64,000 nt of DNA from Epiperipatus broadwayi (lineage: Eukaryota; Onychophora; Udeonychophora; Euonychophora; Peripatidae): the NCBI GenBank assembly GCA_028023455.1, contig JAQFVV010000111.1, forward strand, positions 2,859,909 through 2,923,908. Direction: 5' to 3'. Below are positions 23,128 through 36,839 of this stretch, one piece after another. The position numbers and the translations under genes were made by a program. Under the pieces are notes generated by a model. It made no database searches. It had not been told where the DNA came from and saw nothing but the letters and a program-made list of their open reading frames with translations. Numbering within the stretch: position 1 is the stretch's first letter; each line of letters begins with the position of its first letter.

Positions 23128-25029
23128 TGTAAATATCGATAAGTCGATATTTATATTTTAAAAATTTGTTATTTGTTATTAAAAAAAAAATCTCTTTAAG
23201 TTGAAGTTTACATATGAAATATTTAAATTTTTCTTTTATGTTTATTAAATATAGTTATTATTTGAAGTTATTATTTTATTTATATATATTGATAGTACAT
23301 CAATATGAACATTTAATTATTAAAATAAATAAGGACATATAAATTGTTGATTAAAAAAATTATTTTATTTGCAATGATTACTAAATGTAATAAATAATTA
23401 TTTATGTATATTTTTAAAGATGTCAAATTTTCAATTTAATATTTTATATATATATACTTGATATTTTATTTTTATTTTAATGTTAATTGTTTTAAAAGAG
23501 AACATATATAACATGAGTTTTAAAATAGTATCTGCTGGCGCATGGAACGATAGCAACAACAATAAAGAAGCCATTATATTATATATTATTATTGGAATAG
23601 ATATAGAACAAACAACTGAAGGATAAAATTTTGTTACACTCTATTTTTATAAAATTTACTATTCTTCAAAATACTGAAATAATATATATATATATCTTAT
23701 GGTAAATACATAAATTATGGCAGGCTAATCAAGAATCGCAGCCAGGAGGCTGCATCATCGCTTTCATTTATTCCAAGGCAATTTTCAATGGAACAACTAA
23801 AAAAATTCAATGTATAAATTTCGTCGCGTCTGGAGTTGAAACTAGATATAGCTATCTTAAATGTATAATCATCAATTTAATCATAATTTGGAAGTAATTG
23901 GAATTAACATGCTGGATTTAACATTTTAATTGGTTTATTTATTTTTTTAAAAGGAAGGAAATTTTAAAACGGATAAAATATGCATATATCTAAGGATTAA
24001 CAATTTTCTTTAATATAATAATTTCTTCGCCTTTCAATAGAATGCATTCTAATAATAAAAGTAAACGGATAAAAGAACTCATGGAATAAATTAACTTTTT
24101 GGAAAGGAAAATTAGCTAAATGAACTTTAAAAAGGTATTTAATAATTTCATATATGTATGAATAATATATAAATATATTTTTGAGATTGATATATTTTTT
24201 TTTATTTACTTTTATTTTTCATTATAAAATACAACGTTTTATAAGTAGTCAATTTAATCATCTTGTTTTATAATAATATTAAACATATAACAGATGTTAG
24301 GATAAATATTTAAATAATTTAAAATCTTAAAATGTAATTTATAAGTTGATATTGTATATGAACTATTATATTTATATTATAATTATTAGGCAAAAATATG
24401 TCTTTATATATTTAATCTATATATACTTATTACAAGTATATATATACATAGTTATTCTTTATATTTATATTTAAAACATCAATATTATTTAAAGTTGAAC
24501 TATAACATAAAATAAAGGATGTACTATTTGTTTTATAAATAATGCCTTTGTAATTATTTAAAAGAGCGATACTATATTATTCTTATTTTCTTTTAATGCC
24601 AAAGTTATTATGAAATTAATTGAATTTATAAATAATAAAAGATAATTTCATATTTCATTTATTATTTGGTTTGTAGATCACTTACACATATTATTATTCA
24701 TTCAAATATTTAGAGATACATAAATTTACATAATTAGATGTGTATATTTGAATTTAGTAGAAGTCCCTTTGTTTCTGATATATATATATATATATATTTG
24801 ATTAGTTATTCACATCATCTTTAAAAATAAATTATAAAGATAGATCTCATTGCTTTGCATGATTTTAGATTTGTTTTATGTATAGCTAGCTGGAAGGGCA
24901 TTTAAACAATTTATTTAATTATAACCGGGATAATTTTGTCTTTCTTCAATTTAAATGAAATGCAGCAAGGACGTTCCATTACATTTGGCTTGCCCAATCT
25001 TGGGGCTGCCTAATAGACGTTCCATTACA
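23128..25029 (+). repeat. 3' LTR (1,902 bp)
   Basis: It starts TGTAAATATCG and ends CATTACA, co-linear with the 5' LTR. It retains the unoccupied TTAA at about 24010 and also keeps the internal copy of the LTR-end sequence GACGTTCCATTACATTTGGC, which shows that this duplication predates the insertion. Confidence 0.9.
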
Positions 25030-25039
25030 ATATATATCA

Positions 25040-25225
25040 TAATAAAAATAACAAATATAACCTAAACTATTATAAACAGTCTTCCAATCCGCAGAAGTAA
25101 TTTTGGTTAATTTCTTAAACCTGCATCAACTGAGGCAGTTGAGGCAGGTTTAAGAAATTAACTGAAAGTACTTCTGCGGATTGAAAGACTGTTTGTAATA
25201 GTTTATTATCATTATTTTTATTATA
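25040..25225. repeat. Mini-foldback made of the ends of the 9.4-kb family
   Basis: Two inverted arms of about 65-90 bp meet at about 25136. The right arm carries AAATTAACTGAAAGTACTTCTG and CGGATTGAAAGACTGT, and the left arm its complement. Both match the outer ends of the foldback at 9433-11213, and the match continues outward to about 25270/11275. This is an internally deleted relative in which only the ends remain. The LTR element sits immediately to its left. Confidence 0.75.
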
Positions 25226-25229
25226 ATTA

Positions 25230-28200
25230 TAATTTTGCTCTAATTAACTGACATTTTATTTATATTATATATATATGTTGAATTTTGGAAAATTCAACAT
25301 TAAAGCATGGTTCTTTCTAAATTCTTATAGGAATTATCCATCACAGATCAATTTTATTAATTTATTGATGTTCTTCAGTTTTAATTGGTATGCAGATATT
25401 TACTTAATGCTTAAAAGCAGCTTATCTCTAGTTATGGTTAACTCTTCTTTGGTAGGTATGAAACAAATTGTAACTTAAGGTTCCATACTAGATTTTGGCA
25501 AGTTGTCCATTTTCCAAAATATTATATGGCTGAAAAATGATAGACTGAGACATATCTAATCACTTTTAGACAATCATTTTGAGAAAGTTTCGAATATAAA
25601 TATGATTTATCATTTTTGCAATAGAAATATTCTAAAAAGTAATCTTCAATACAGGTAGTTTGTTTCTTTACTTCTGTAAATTTAAAATTATTCAATCAGA
25701 ATTGCTGACATCTTTTACTAAGATGCCTCCATTATTTATAACAAATAGTCAATGAGTGATTGCTTAAATTACGAGTTGGCTGAATTATCTTTGAATTCTG
25801 AATTATAAATGCTGAAGCTTGAAATCTGTAAATATCATTTGTAAAAAATCTCCCTTGAAATATGTTTTATAACATTTCATAATACCACTCACCTGTTGAC
25901 CAAAACCATTTTTTATACAATTTGAAAGCTAATTTGCTCACCTGTGTAAGATGTTTTTCAAAAATGTTCCTGATCTTGGTGCCTTGTTTTCTAAATTATT
26001 AATTACTTACGACTTTTAAAAGCAATTTACATACCGTATTTTCTTACATTTATAGATTAAGTAAATTTGAACAGCTAATTTTTATCTGAAACATGTTTAT
26101 GATGGTTTATGAACTTAAGCTGGTATATAGTATGATATACTTAAAAATAAATTTATGAGGTTATGTAAATTTATTGCACAAAATAGTTTAAGAATCACTG
26201 TGAGAATATAAAGTGTGCCGTAACTTGATGAACAATGAAAGACAACAGATATGAAGAAGAGATTTTAGATTACTTATTCAGCCATTCAAGAAATAAACTA
26301 ATGTAAAGATAAACACAGACAATTTTCTTGTTTTTCTTGTTCATTGTCTTTCTTTTTGCAACCCGAAAGTGTTGCAATCTAATTAAACACATTATGCTTT
26401 AACATCAGATTTTTATGAAATTATCAGAGTCAAATCATAGAAAGCTAAATGGATTATATATATATAAAATAGAAATTCATGTAACATTACAATACTAACC
26501 AAATTTTTTTTATATATATATATAAGACTTTTTAAAAACTTTATTTAAAATAAAAGTAAATGATTTCATGTATTTGCATAAATTATACGATATTTAAAGA
26601 CATATTTTTATATATAATTAAATTTAATTAAATAATATCTATGCTTATCTGGTCCGAATTTGTAATATAATAATTTAATTACTACTATTTATTTAATTTT
26701 CTTTATTTTCCAATTTTTAATGAATTTTATTAATTCGGTCTCTCTTTATCCCAAATACCCACCTTTGCATATTCACCAATAAAAAATGACTTCAGTATAT
26801 AAACATTGAAAGTTTTAATGAAAGTTTCCATACATGTTTTTATCTAGATAAATACATAAAACATCTTATTAAAGTTTTAAATATTCTAACCTTCCGGTTG
26901 CACCCTCACTTCCGGGAAATATAATATTAAGATAAAATGGGTCTAGCTCAGTTAATGATTACGCTCGGCTAAAATGCATATAATTGACAATAGAAATATT
27001 CTACACTAATATTAAATATTCTACTAGCTCAAATTAATAAAAATAATAATATGGTTCAGTTTATAAAAATAAATAAATAAATATTTATTAAATCATGAGA
27101 CTTGGAAGTGAGATACAAGTGGCAAGAAAGAATACATTGAGCCAAATCCCACAGGATACTACCTCAATGGCATAAGAACAATATCCCCCCTATTACTATC
27201 TCAAATAATAAATCTATAGCATTCTTACAACTTCAAAGTAACTAATCTTTAAGATTACACTAATAAATAAATCTTAATCTTTTTATCTAAATAATTTAGC
27301 TAAATAAAATCTTAGGTTCATAAAACTACTTTAAGTTAATCAAAATTACTGTAGTAAAGCATGATAAAGGATTTAATGTCATACTGTACCACACTTAACT
27401 ACTAATAAATATAATAAATAAATAATAATATTCTTCATTGTATGATTTAATCTTACATATCTTTTTCTCCACTATAATTCTTATTTGCCATAATAATAAT
27501 AAAGAAATACTATAACCTAATCTTTTATCTTTCATATGATCTTGTGATAAAAATGTGGTAGCATCTTATAATCTGAAAATTATATGTGTGGCAATGGATA
27601 GCATTATAATTTGGTGTGCTATTATAATAATTAACTTATGACCATAAAGATAATGTAAAATGTAATTACTTAAATAAATAATCTTAAGAAAATATAATTC
27701 TTAAATAATACTTTTATTTATTTCTGTGCAAATGTTACGTCTTGGTTCAAACCCGCTGTGTTTCAACATGTTGTGTGATGTGGGAGAGAAAACAATCTTA
27801 ACACACAAATTTTGACAACAAGTTTAACAAAATTTTATTACAACAAATAAAATAAACAATAATCTATTTACAATATTTACAATTTGTACAGTAAGTCTAG
27901 CACCATTATACATCTATTACTCATCATAAACTAATAAGATAAAACATAAATTTGAAAGTCTTCACTCTGACTTAAAAAATAATACAATTCTCTATTTCCA
28001 TCTTTATTAAATTTTATAATAAAGATACAATTACTTTACATTAATTCTAAATATTATCTCTTACTAAAAATCGTTATAATATGCTTCCTTTAAGCATACA
28101 TTGACGCATAAAGCGGAAAACACAAAAAATAACATTATGAATCTGTATCTTATCACTTACTTAATATAATTTTCATATGGAATAGTTGCAATTATTGATG

Positions 28201-31200
28201 TACTTCTTAATTATTAAAATAACTACAAAATATACCTATGCTTACCTTGTACTGTTTCGTTTTACTACATTATACATTTTAAAAAAGTATGCAATACTTA
28301 TATTACTTTAAAATATTTGAAGTTATTTAAAATTCCAGTGCAACTTCACTTCATTTACATTCATTCATGAAATTTATTTTATTTTTAAAATAAATATAGA
28401 ACATATTCTATGATTCTTTATCATTTAATTTCATTTGACTTTTTAATTCCATTTTGCATTAACTCTATTCATCCTTATAAATAAACAAACCTATCTTATA
28501 CATTAAATAACAGTCCTCAAACTCTAAATTATTTATCATTTCCTTTTATAACATGATACTGTGCAGTGTGATGGTTTGGAAAATCATAATAGTGAATAGA
28601 TGTGTAGGCATAGGGAAGAAACTAGTCTCAATAGTACATATTAGATAGACATCATGGCACAGTGTATCAATAAAATAGAGGCATGACCTATTTGTTTAAT
28701 GACCTCAACTACCCGCAACGATGTCAAAGCTATTACTTCAGCTTTCTAGAACATCAATATTCAATATGAAATGGACATGGCCTACAGATAAAATATATCA
28801 GCTACAGGGCTTTGTTAACTGTACCTCTATACTTAATAATATTATACAATTTTATTCCTGTTCCCATAATAAATCCTACATTAATAACATCTCATTGAGT
28901 TTATTTTTTTTTAAAATTACTACCAAGTCACTATTTTATAAAATTTTCCCATAGATTTTATCAAATCCACCCTGATAATAATACTAACCAACATAGTCAA
29001 ACAACAAATAAAATTCAGTCGTAATTATAACGATCTCAACCAATCGACAAGAAAAAGGTTACTTTACTTTCCTATCAATATTCTTGAACAAAATGCAAAA
29101 TGATTATTATTCATACTTTAAATATCTAAAAATATTAAAGTCCTTTATAAAAGAATCATACAATTATTCATCATCATTTTATATTATACTAGTAATACAT
29201 AATCAACATTATAAGTTTAATTATTCATAAATCATTTTATATTATACTAGTAATACATACTTCAACATTATATAATTCATTAATAATCTGCAAAGAAAAA
29301 TACATCATAAAATATCAATATCTACAACTATTACCTAAGTGATATCAACTTGTTAATCACTTATGATGTCTTCTTGCCCACCAATTAAAATAAACATTGC
29401 ACAATATAATACATTCATGCTGTCACACTTAACAATATTAACTTGATTAAAATTACTTAAAATATTTATTATAAGATTATAATATTATTAGTGAATAAAT
29501 TAATATTTATGTATCTATTCTACTAACTAAATAATGTGATAATTAAAACTAATGTTAATAAAAAATAATCAAGGCATAATTATGTATACCTTTATGCTGA
29601 ATTGTCCTTTACACAATTAAAATAAAATGTTTTATTTTTTCACTGAGTTCTTTTTTTTTTTTTAAAAAAAATTCTTTTGAAGAGCAATTGTAATTCCCAA
29701 CCTTTGTTGCTAGGTTCTTTTCGTTCTCACGCTTGATGATGAAACTAGAATTTTTCTGCCCTGCGAATGACTTAATAAATGACTGACTGGTGCATGCATA
29801 GTATTCTTCCAACACGAACGGAGTTTTAAAATAAATGATAAAAATGATAAGGCAACATCTAAAAAACCTAAAAAATTAATAAAAATAATCATTGATCTGC
29901 TCTGGAAAAGTTTATAAAATAATAGTTTATAGTTTCTATTATCCAGAACAATGATTATTAAAATAATAAATAAACTATAATATTAAAAAATAACACTTTG
30001 AAGTTTTCTTCCTTAGAATTTTATATCGGTTTGGTAATGCATTAGATACGGCAACTTGACTTCGGATATCCGGACATTTCTTTTTTGTGCATTTTTTTAA
30101 ATATCTTTTTAGAATTTAATAATATTTATTGTTAATAGTCCCATTGTTTATAGGGTTTTATTTGACAGGATAATTATTATTTCTTTATCCGAGTATAATT
30201 ATTTTTACTATAATTTCCTTATGGGTTCTTTTCAACACATCATTGTAACATGTATAATCTTATAAAATTATAGATTTATTATGTATGCTTTAAATAATTT
30301 TCATTTCAGTTATTATTTATGACAGTTTGTTTAAAATTATTCATAATGTTTTCTTCAAAAGGATAAAACATTTTACCTCCATACCTTTACTATCCTCATA
30401 AAATTTATTAAGAGCTTTGTCGTATTCTTTATCAGTTTTTGATACGACTATCTCACTACTAGAAAATGCATTATTAATTTTAATTTCCGAGTAGCTTTCC
30501 TGTTAAGCTCTCTGTATAATGTCCAATATACATCCTTATTTAATAAAATAGTTCTCCTTGATAAAACTATCGATACTATATTAATAATTATAGATTTTAC
30601 TTTTAAAATCCTTTTAAATAGGTAAGTATTACTCATTGGCATTTCCATATTTTAAAGTGAAATTGAATTAAGCTTCAACAAACATTTTGGTGAGGGAATT
30701 TAGCTTTTAACAATCCATCCTTTAGATAAAACTTATTATAATTTATTTATAATACTCTCTTTTTAAAATACTTAAAATTGGTATTCTTATCAGTTGCAAA
30801 ATTATTATAAGAGAGCTATTAACACACTAAATTTATAAATAAAATTTTTTTTAAAAGCACGAAGTTTTAGAAATTTATCCTACTATACACACACACTACT
30901 GAACTAGCTGTGCATCAGTATTTATACCCTAAAATTACATCATTTTATTGGTGGATTATGCTTTTCACCTGATACTTAATTTGCATATTACTTCAGTATC
31001 ACACAATTAAATTTAAAAAATAAAATATGACTCATTTTTATTTGAAATATTACTTAAGATATTAATTTTAAATCTTTATTAAAAATGACTAAACATTTTA
31101 AAATGACTCTTAGAAAACAATATTTATCAATTTATTCCACCCTTTATTTTTAATGCATCTATTTTATTTAAAACAAAATATTTAATTTTAACTCACTACA

Positions 31201-32255
31201 TCCATTTTATAAAAACTATTTAAACATTTATGATAATTAACTTTAATATTTCCTCTTGCAATAAATAAATAAATATATTCAATTCTATAGTGTTATTTTT
31301 AAAATAATTTTTGAAACTCTGTTAACCCAAACACTAGCAAGCATGTGTATAACTGTCTTCAGGTCACATGACTTACAACTGAGACAGACTGTATCAAACT
31401 TCTGTCTGAAAAATATTAAATGTTAATTGCAACAATTATTATATTAAATAAATAATATAATAATAAAATTTGGAATAATAATTTTGAAAACATAGAATTA
31501 ATTATAAATTTTCCTGCCACAAAGATTATTTTTAAAATATATAATATTAAATATAATTATTAGATATAATTTATATATAGTATTTATTTAATTACAAGTT
31601 TTAGCTATTAAAATTCAATTTTTAAAACATTTTAAAAATTTATTGCTGCATTATTTATTATGGCCAGTTTTCCCAACCATATGCAATCAATACATTTAGC
31701 TTTATTTAACTGTTTTAATGTTATTTATCATAATTTTAGGCATTACGTATTTTTATTTGGCTTTAAGTTGAACTTTTAAAAGATTATCAATATAATATAA
31801 TTATTGTACAAAGAGAACATATCCTAAATTTAAATTTTTTTAGTAAATTCCTATAATGAATTAATTCTGAGCTAAAGAAAAGGGCACAATATTTACATCT
31901 TTAAATCTATATAAATATTCTAATTATATATATAACTCTTTATAGGTGAAATTTGATTATTTGCAAAAAATATTTGAAAAGTTGTGTAATATTTTAAGCT
32001 TTTAGATACATAAAACATTACTGTTTATTTTAACTCTTTTCATTAAAACTAGAACATAATTTTAGAATAAAATTTACGTTTGATTTATAGAAAATAAAAC
32101 AAATACACATTATTATTAGATGATGTGTTTTAACTTGCAGTGCTTATTTGATTATAACACAGATGAATTTTATCTAAAGAAATACATGGAAAATCTTATA
32201 AAAGCATTCAATATTTATAATTCTTTACTGAAATACAAGTATAATTTAATCTAGA
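25230..32255. other. Long non-coding stretch
   Basis: About 7 kb with no supported gene. Locally less A/T-rich spots are 26885-26930 (CCGGTTGCACCC...TTCCGG), 27735-27785 (a GGTTCAAACCCGC motif) and 28560-28720. Several AATAAA/TTTATT-rich blocks lie at 27000-31300. Apart from the duplication at 29172-29274, no repeat boundary was found. ORFs of 60-77 codons look random. Confidence 0.4.
29172..29274 (+). repeat. Two-copy direct repeat
   Basis: TCATTTTATATTATACTAGT followed by AATACATA and CAACATTATA occurs at 29172-29213 and 29232-29274. A short local duplication, period 60 bp. Confidence 0.7.
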
Positions 32256-32259
32256 TCTA

Positions 32260-32357
32260 ATTAAAGGTAATTTGAACCCAGACTTTCAAGATCCTACAAT
32301 TATTGGTCATCAATTAAATTGGATAGGGTGGAAGTCTGGGTTCAAATCCCCTTTAAT
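32260..32357. repeat. Hairpin with tRNA B-box-like arms
   Basis: ATTAAAGG-AATTTGAACCCAGACTT at 32260-32286 is inverted at 32332-32357, where the plus strand reads GTCTGGGTTCAAATCCCCTTT. The right arm contains a perfect B-box-like GGGTTCAAATCCC. No A box is found at the right distance, so this is a short foldback, perhaps from a SINE, not a tRNA gene. Confidence 0.55.
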
Positions 32358-32359
32358 TG

Positions 32360-35300
32360 CAGTTCTTTAATGTAAAATAAAATTAACTATTAATAATACC
32401 AAGTTGCTATGAAAACCAATTGGAAATAAAAAAGAAAAGCTCTGATCATCTGCTTTTAAACAAAAGAGAGGAAATCACTACTTCTTCATTGTTAGTTACA
32501 AGATGGCAGTCAAGAAAATTTTAATGATTATTTAAGTAGATATAATACAGTATCAAAGTAAAATCTTCAGAGTGCCTCATCCTCTGGACTTTCCATGAAT
32601 GGGTATTATTATGGAATTGTAAATAAAAGAATGCCTTAGAAATTAACTTTGATTCTGCCAGCCTATTAATTGCTTTAAGACGCTTAAAATATTTGACATG
32701 ATATAAAGAAACTTGCCCTCTAATTAGTTGTCAAACAAAAATAGCCTTCTATGTCTGGATTTATAAATATACATAATTTTGATACTCTCAATCATAGAAA
32801 ACACTTCATGGGAATAAACTATGAAAGAAACTTAATGAAAACAAACCATGGGAAATTAAAAATATTAAAAATTTCTTGCAAGTATCTAAAATATAAAAAT
32901 TCTTATGGCCACATATCTCAATTCAAATATTAAAACAAAGTGAGGTCACTGGAACATAATTGATAACTGAATGAACTTAGTATAAACTTTTTTTTACATA
33001 AATTGTTGTGAATAAACAAAGATTTTTTCTGTCATGTATACAAATATTTAGATGTAATCATGTAAATATGATTTGTCATATTATTCTCATTCTGTTCATT
33101 AATTAAAATTATTGTTATTATTAATAATTTTGTTGTTTGTCTATTTGTCATCCAAATTCTAAGTATATTATTTTACTTTATCTTTTATTAAATCACTAAA
33201 TATTACATGATCACCATTTTTTATCTTTTATTAATATTTTTGATATGGAGAGAATAACAGTCAGGAAACATGGCTGGCTCTGCATAAAGACTTGTCCTTT
33301 ATATATGCCCAGTCTGGTCATTATCCATGACTATTAAAAATTAGACAATTAAAAATAAAAATTGTAGTCATTCAATCATGTTTGCAGTCACCCATTAAAT
33401 ATTCATAATTTCCCTAGACTAGTTTAATTCATGAATATTATAATGCTTATTACTATATATTTATTACCAATTAGTATTTTGTTAAAAGGGCAATTACCAT
33501 TACAATATATTTATTGAAGCAGTCAATCTTAGCTTAAGATTGAGCTTCGTAGTTCTATCTACTAACCTATGTTTAAACCCTATATCCCATCCCATTCCTT
33601 TAGTCATGTATATATATTTTATGTATATATTTGAGATGCATGCCTAAAAAGTTATAAAATTTTAACTTTTAAATAACATTTTTTAATTATTATTAATTCT
33701 TTTTTATTAAAGTACATAGGTGCAGTTCAAATATATATATGAGCAAAAATACTAACAAAATGTTGATTTTTTAAAAAAAAATTTTATTATAGGACATTTT
33801 TAAAACTTTTTCTTTTTAAATTGTTTTTCGTATTAAATTGTATATTTTGTCAAAATCTAAGATGGAAGATGCAATTGTTAATTGTCCAAAAATAATTAAA
33901 GGAATATTGTTTTAATCTTGGGAAGGAATTTTTAATTAAGGATTTACTGAAAATAAAATTAGGAATGGGATTAGTAGATTTTTCTCTTGTATAAACAATT
34001 TTGTCAAATCTATTTTCAATCTGAAAATAGATTTGAATTTATTTTTGGACAGTTATCTGATGATTGCATTTTCAAATAATGAAAACTTAAGATTTTAGAT
34101 TAAAGATTAGATTTGAGCTAGAAATAAATTAAAAGCATTCTTCAAATACCTGGGCAGGAGTATAAAATGGGCCAATTTTAAATGCCAACAAGGGAGCTAC
34201 TATTGAAAGAAGCTGTGCAATGAACATAACCCATGCTATTTTGAAAGTTAAAAATAGTGATCAAGTAGTAAGCCCAGCCTGTAAAAGTCATCTGCCACTA
34301 CCATAACAGCATGCTCCCATAGAATGAAGCAAAAGCCTGACAGAAAACTTAAGTATGCTGAATAGTAACTTGCTTGCCACATAAAAACTCACATGGATCC
34401 ATTAAATGCCGTACTTTGAAAATGGACTTTAAATTGTGCAAGGTGATGATTTGCACACCACTTAAAAGAAAATCTAGCTGACTAATCTCAAACCCTACTA
34501 TCAAGTTCTTCTAATGTATGATTTAACTTTGTAACTTTTTTAATAATGTAAATTATTCTTAAATAATTTCTATAAATTTAATTCTCTCTCATATGCTCTA
34601 ACTTTTTTTAACTTTGGTGCGGTCATTTATTTTTAGTTATTTATTACCTGATTTTATATGTATGTTTTTATTATTAATATGCCAATCTCAAGCAATCTGA
34701 CAAGTTGAATTTATAAAATTTTTTCTTTTTTTTTTAAGTAAGCCTCCATGAATTAAGGTTACTAATGTCCCCTTAAAATATAATGCATTATTAATTAATA
34801 TGCTCACCAGATTGTTTTATCAGTTGACATTTTGTTTATGTTTTAGTATAACAATTTGTTATTGGTTTAATTCTGGATTCTACACAGGGTGAATCCAGAA
34901 CTTAGGCTAATTAATGCTCTGAAACTTTAGTTATTTTATAAATGTTATTTATTCATTTCTGAAAAGGTGATCTATTAGTTGTTTTCTATAACATTTATTT
35001 TTCCATACTCTTAAAATATCATATGCTTAAATATTTCAGTTATTATAAAAATCATGAAGGTGCGATTGAATCATTTTTAATACAGCAAAAAAGTAGGGAG
35101 GAGGGGTCAAATCTTAATGTATATTTTATTAAATGAAATCTAAATCTCTCCGTATATATATTCTAGTGGCATAGCATATTATTTATATAAATTATGGCAT
35201 TCAAACAAGAGTCATTTATTTTAAAGCAGTAAATCATATTCAATGTTGTTAGTGACATTTATGTTACTGACATTCAGCATATCTTAATGAATATATCTAT

Positions 35301-35470
35301 TACATGCTTCTAATCTGGGGGTTGTGACAAGATCGAACCCTTAGATTTCTTCTCAAGCCTTGTGCTGTGGATAATTAACCTTTCCAGGACCACCTTTTTC
35401 ATATAAAAGGCCTCTACACATCAGTGACATCCATGGCATGCCTTCTCCACATTTCTCTAAGCATTGCCCA
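32360..35470. other. Mostly non-coding, one possible LINE remnant
   Basis: At about 34135-34170 the plus strand encodes FFKYLGRSIK, resembling the KYLG motif downstream of the reverse transcriptase palm in non-LTR elements. Stops and frameshifts follow, and no other LINE motif was found to 34440. The rest shows nothing recognisable; 35275-35460 is less A/T-rich and of unknown origin. Confidence 0.3.
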
Positions 35471-35477
35471 AGAAGGG

Positions 35478-35556
35478 AGTGCTTATATATATATATATAT
35501 AATGCGAAGTAGCAAGGGATGCTTATATATATATATATATAATGCGAAGTAGCACT
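35478..35556. repeat. Two-copy tandem repeat with TA core
   Basis: TGCTTATATATA...TATAATGCGAAGTAGCA is repeated twice with a period of about 41 bp. Confidence 0.85.
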
Positions 35557-35559
35557 ACT

Positions 35560-36720
35560 TTTATTAATAATCTTATTTCAGTCTGGTTATACAATCCCAC
35601 AGTCGTAATTTATTTCTGTATTTAACTACGAAATGAATAACCTAAGATTAACCCTCCCTTAATTAAACTAATATAACTTTACAAATCTATGTAGCTATAC
35701 ACTCTCGAGTTAAATTTAACATTTATTAAAAGTTGTTTAAAAAAAAAAATCATGATAAAAACTTAAAAGTATGAAGAAAAAAAAAACTTAATGGAAATGA
35801 TTAAAAAAATACATCAAATAAAATTAATTATTAATAATTATTTACATTGGTCAGATAGGATTCTATTTCTATTAAATACTGAAAAGGTTTTGGTATTAAA
35901 GTTTTTACTGTTTTGAAAAATGTTGATATAGTTCTTTCTGTTTTAAAAAGTTCATCTTTAAATCGTTGCTTGCCATTTGGGTTCCAGTGTTAATTGTCCT
36001 GGGGAGACCAGTATACTGTTGGCCATTTTATTGACTCATATGGAGGTCTTTTACTTTAGTTGGTATTTTATTTCCGGGTCCTGATAGCCTGTAGTCTACA
36101 GTATGGAAAATTATGTCATTTTTTTTCTTAGAAAAACTGAAGGAATTGAAAGTGCATCTTTCAACCCCTTCTCCTTCAACTCTCTCCAACTTAACACATA
36201 TCATACCCCTCTCACATCTCTATCCTTTTTTTATATTATTTCCAAACTTCATTTTATTGTAAACTTTAGGATCCAGTGGACATTATGTTATGACAATGAT
36301 GGTCTTTTCATTGAGGTCTGTTTCCCCGAGGGATTTCTTTTATTGGCCATTCTGTTCCCATTGTTTTTTCTCCTATTTGACTTTTAATTATACATTTTGA
36401 AATGCCCAAAGGCTAGTTCACTTGGACTAATTAAAATAATAATTTCCATTTTATATAATAGAATTAGTTAAATTATTGTACATTCTTAAAGATATATTTT
36501 TATCTTTAAATCTTTTAAGTTTTTTTTTCTGAAAATTTAGTTTAAAAATACCATTTTGCCTTAATAAAGTTTTCTTTTAATAAATTTTCATCTGTGCGAT
36601 TTTACATATATAAAGTTTAGATGACTTTTAACTTTCAATTTTTAATTCTTAAAAAAGAAGTTTTTATTTGCGAACTTTTATTTTTAATGTTTAATTTTTA
36701 AAATAAATAATGTAATGGCA
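35560..36720. other. Non-coding stretch with one unassigned ORF
   Basis: A 94-codon plus-strand ORF at 36103-36387 has a hydrophobic C-terminus but no recognisable motif, signal or conserved context. I do not claim it as a gene. Nothing else seen. Confidence 0.35.
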
Positions 36721-36723
36721 TGT

Positions 36724-36732
36724 GTGCCTGTT

Positions 36733-36768
<36 letters not shown>

Positions 36769-36772
36769 AACA

Positions 36773-36820
<48 letters not shown>

Positions 36821-36834
36821 TGTTACAATATATA
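36724..36834. repeat. Alternating palindromes in TA repeats
   Basis: GCCTGTTACAA, TA repeats, TTGTAACAGGC, more TA/AT repeats, then GCCTGTTACAA again: three copies of one 11-mer in alternating orientation joined by TA runs. Neighbouring pairs can form long hairpins or cruciforms. Confidence 0.85.
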
Positions 36835-36839
36835 TATAT

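Larger units (their letters stand above)
17288..25029 (+). mobile_element. Gag-only LTR retrotransposon, young, non-autonomous
   Basis: Order: 5' LTR 17288-19929, primer binding site 19932-19954, untranslated leader, one ORF 21652-22950, short purine-rich tract, 3' LTR 23128-25029. Both LTRs begin TG and end CA. They are nearly identical apart from a 745-bp insertion in the left one and a handful of substitutions and microsatellite length changes, so the insertion is recent. ATATAT flanks both sides (17282-17287 and 25030-25035), fitting a 4-6 bp target duplication, though the A/T context makes this ambiguous. No protease, reverse transcriptase, RNase H or integrase is present. It must rely on a partner element, or is a LARD-like derivative. 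Gypsy/Metaviridae is a reasonable guess from the priming-site layout but is not proved. Confidence 0.85.

Noticed and set aside
27735-27785. LTR primer binding site at the GGTTCAAACCCGC motif
   Set aside because: No TGG at the required distance on the minus strand and no LTR pair around it.
32260-32357. tRNA gene at the GGGTTCAAATCCC motif
   Set aside because: No A box or acceptor stem; the sequence is half of a hairpin.
34050-34085. Hammerhead core at CTGATGATTGCA...GAAAAC
   Set aside because: No complementary stem II between the core and GAAA; chance match.
36103-36387. 94-codon ORF as a membrane protein
   Set aside because: Hydrophobic tail follows from T-rich codons; no other support.
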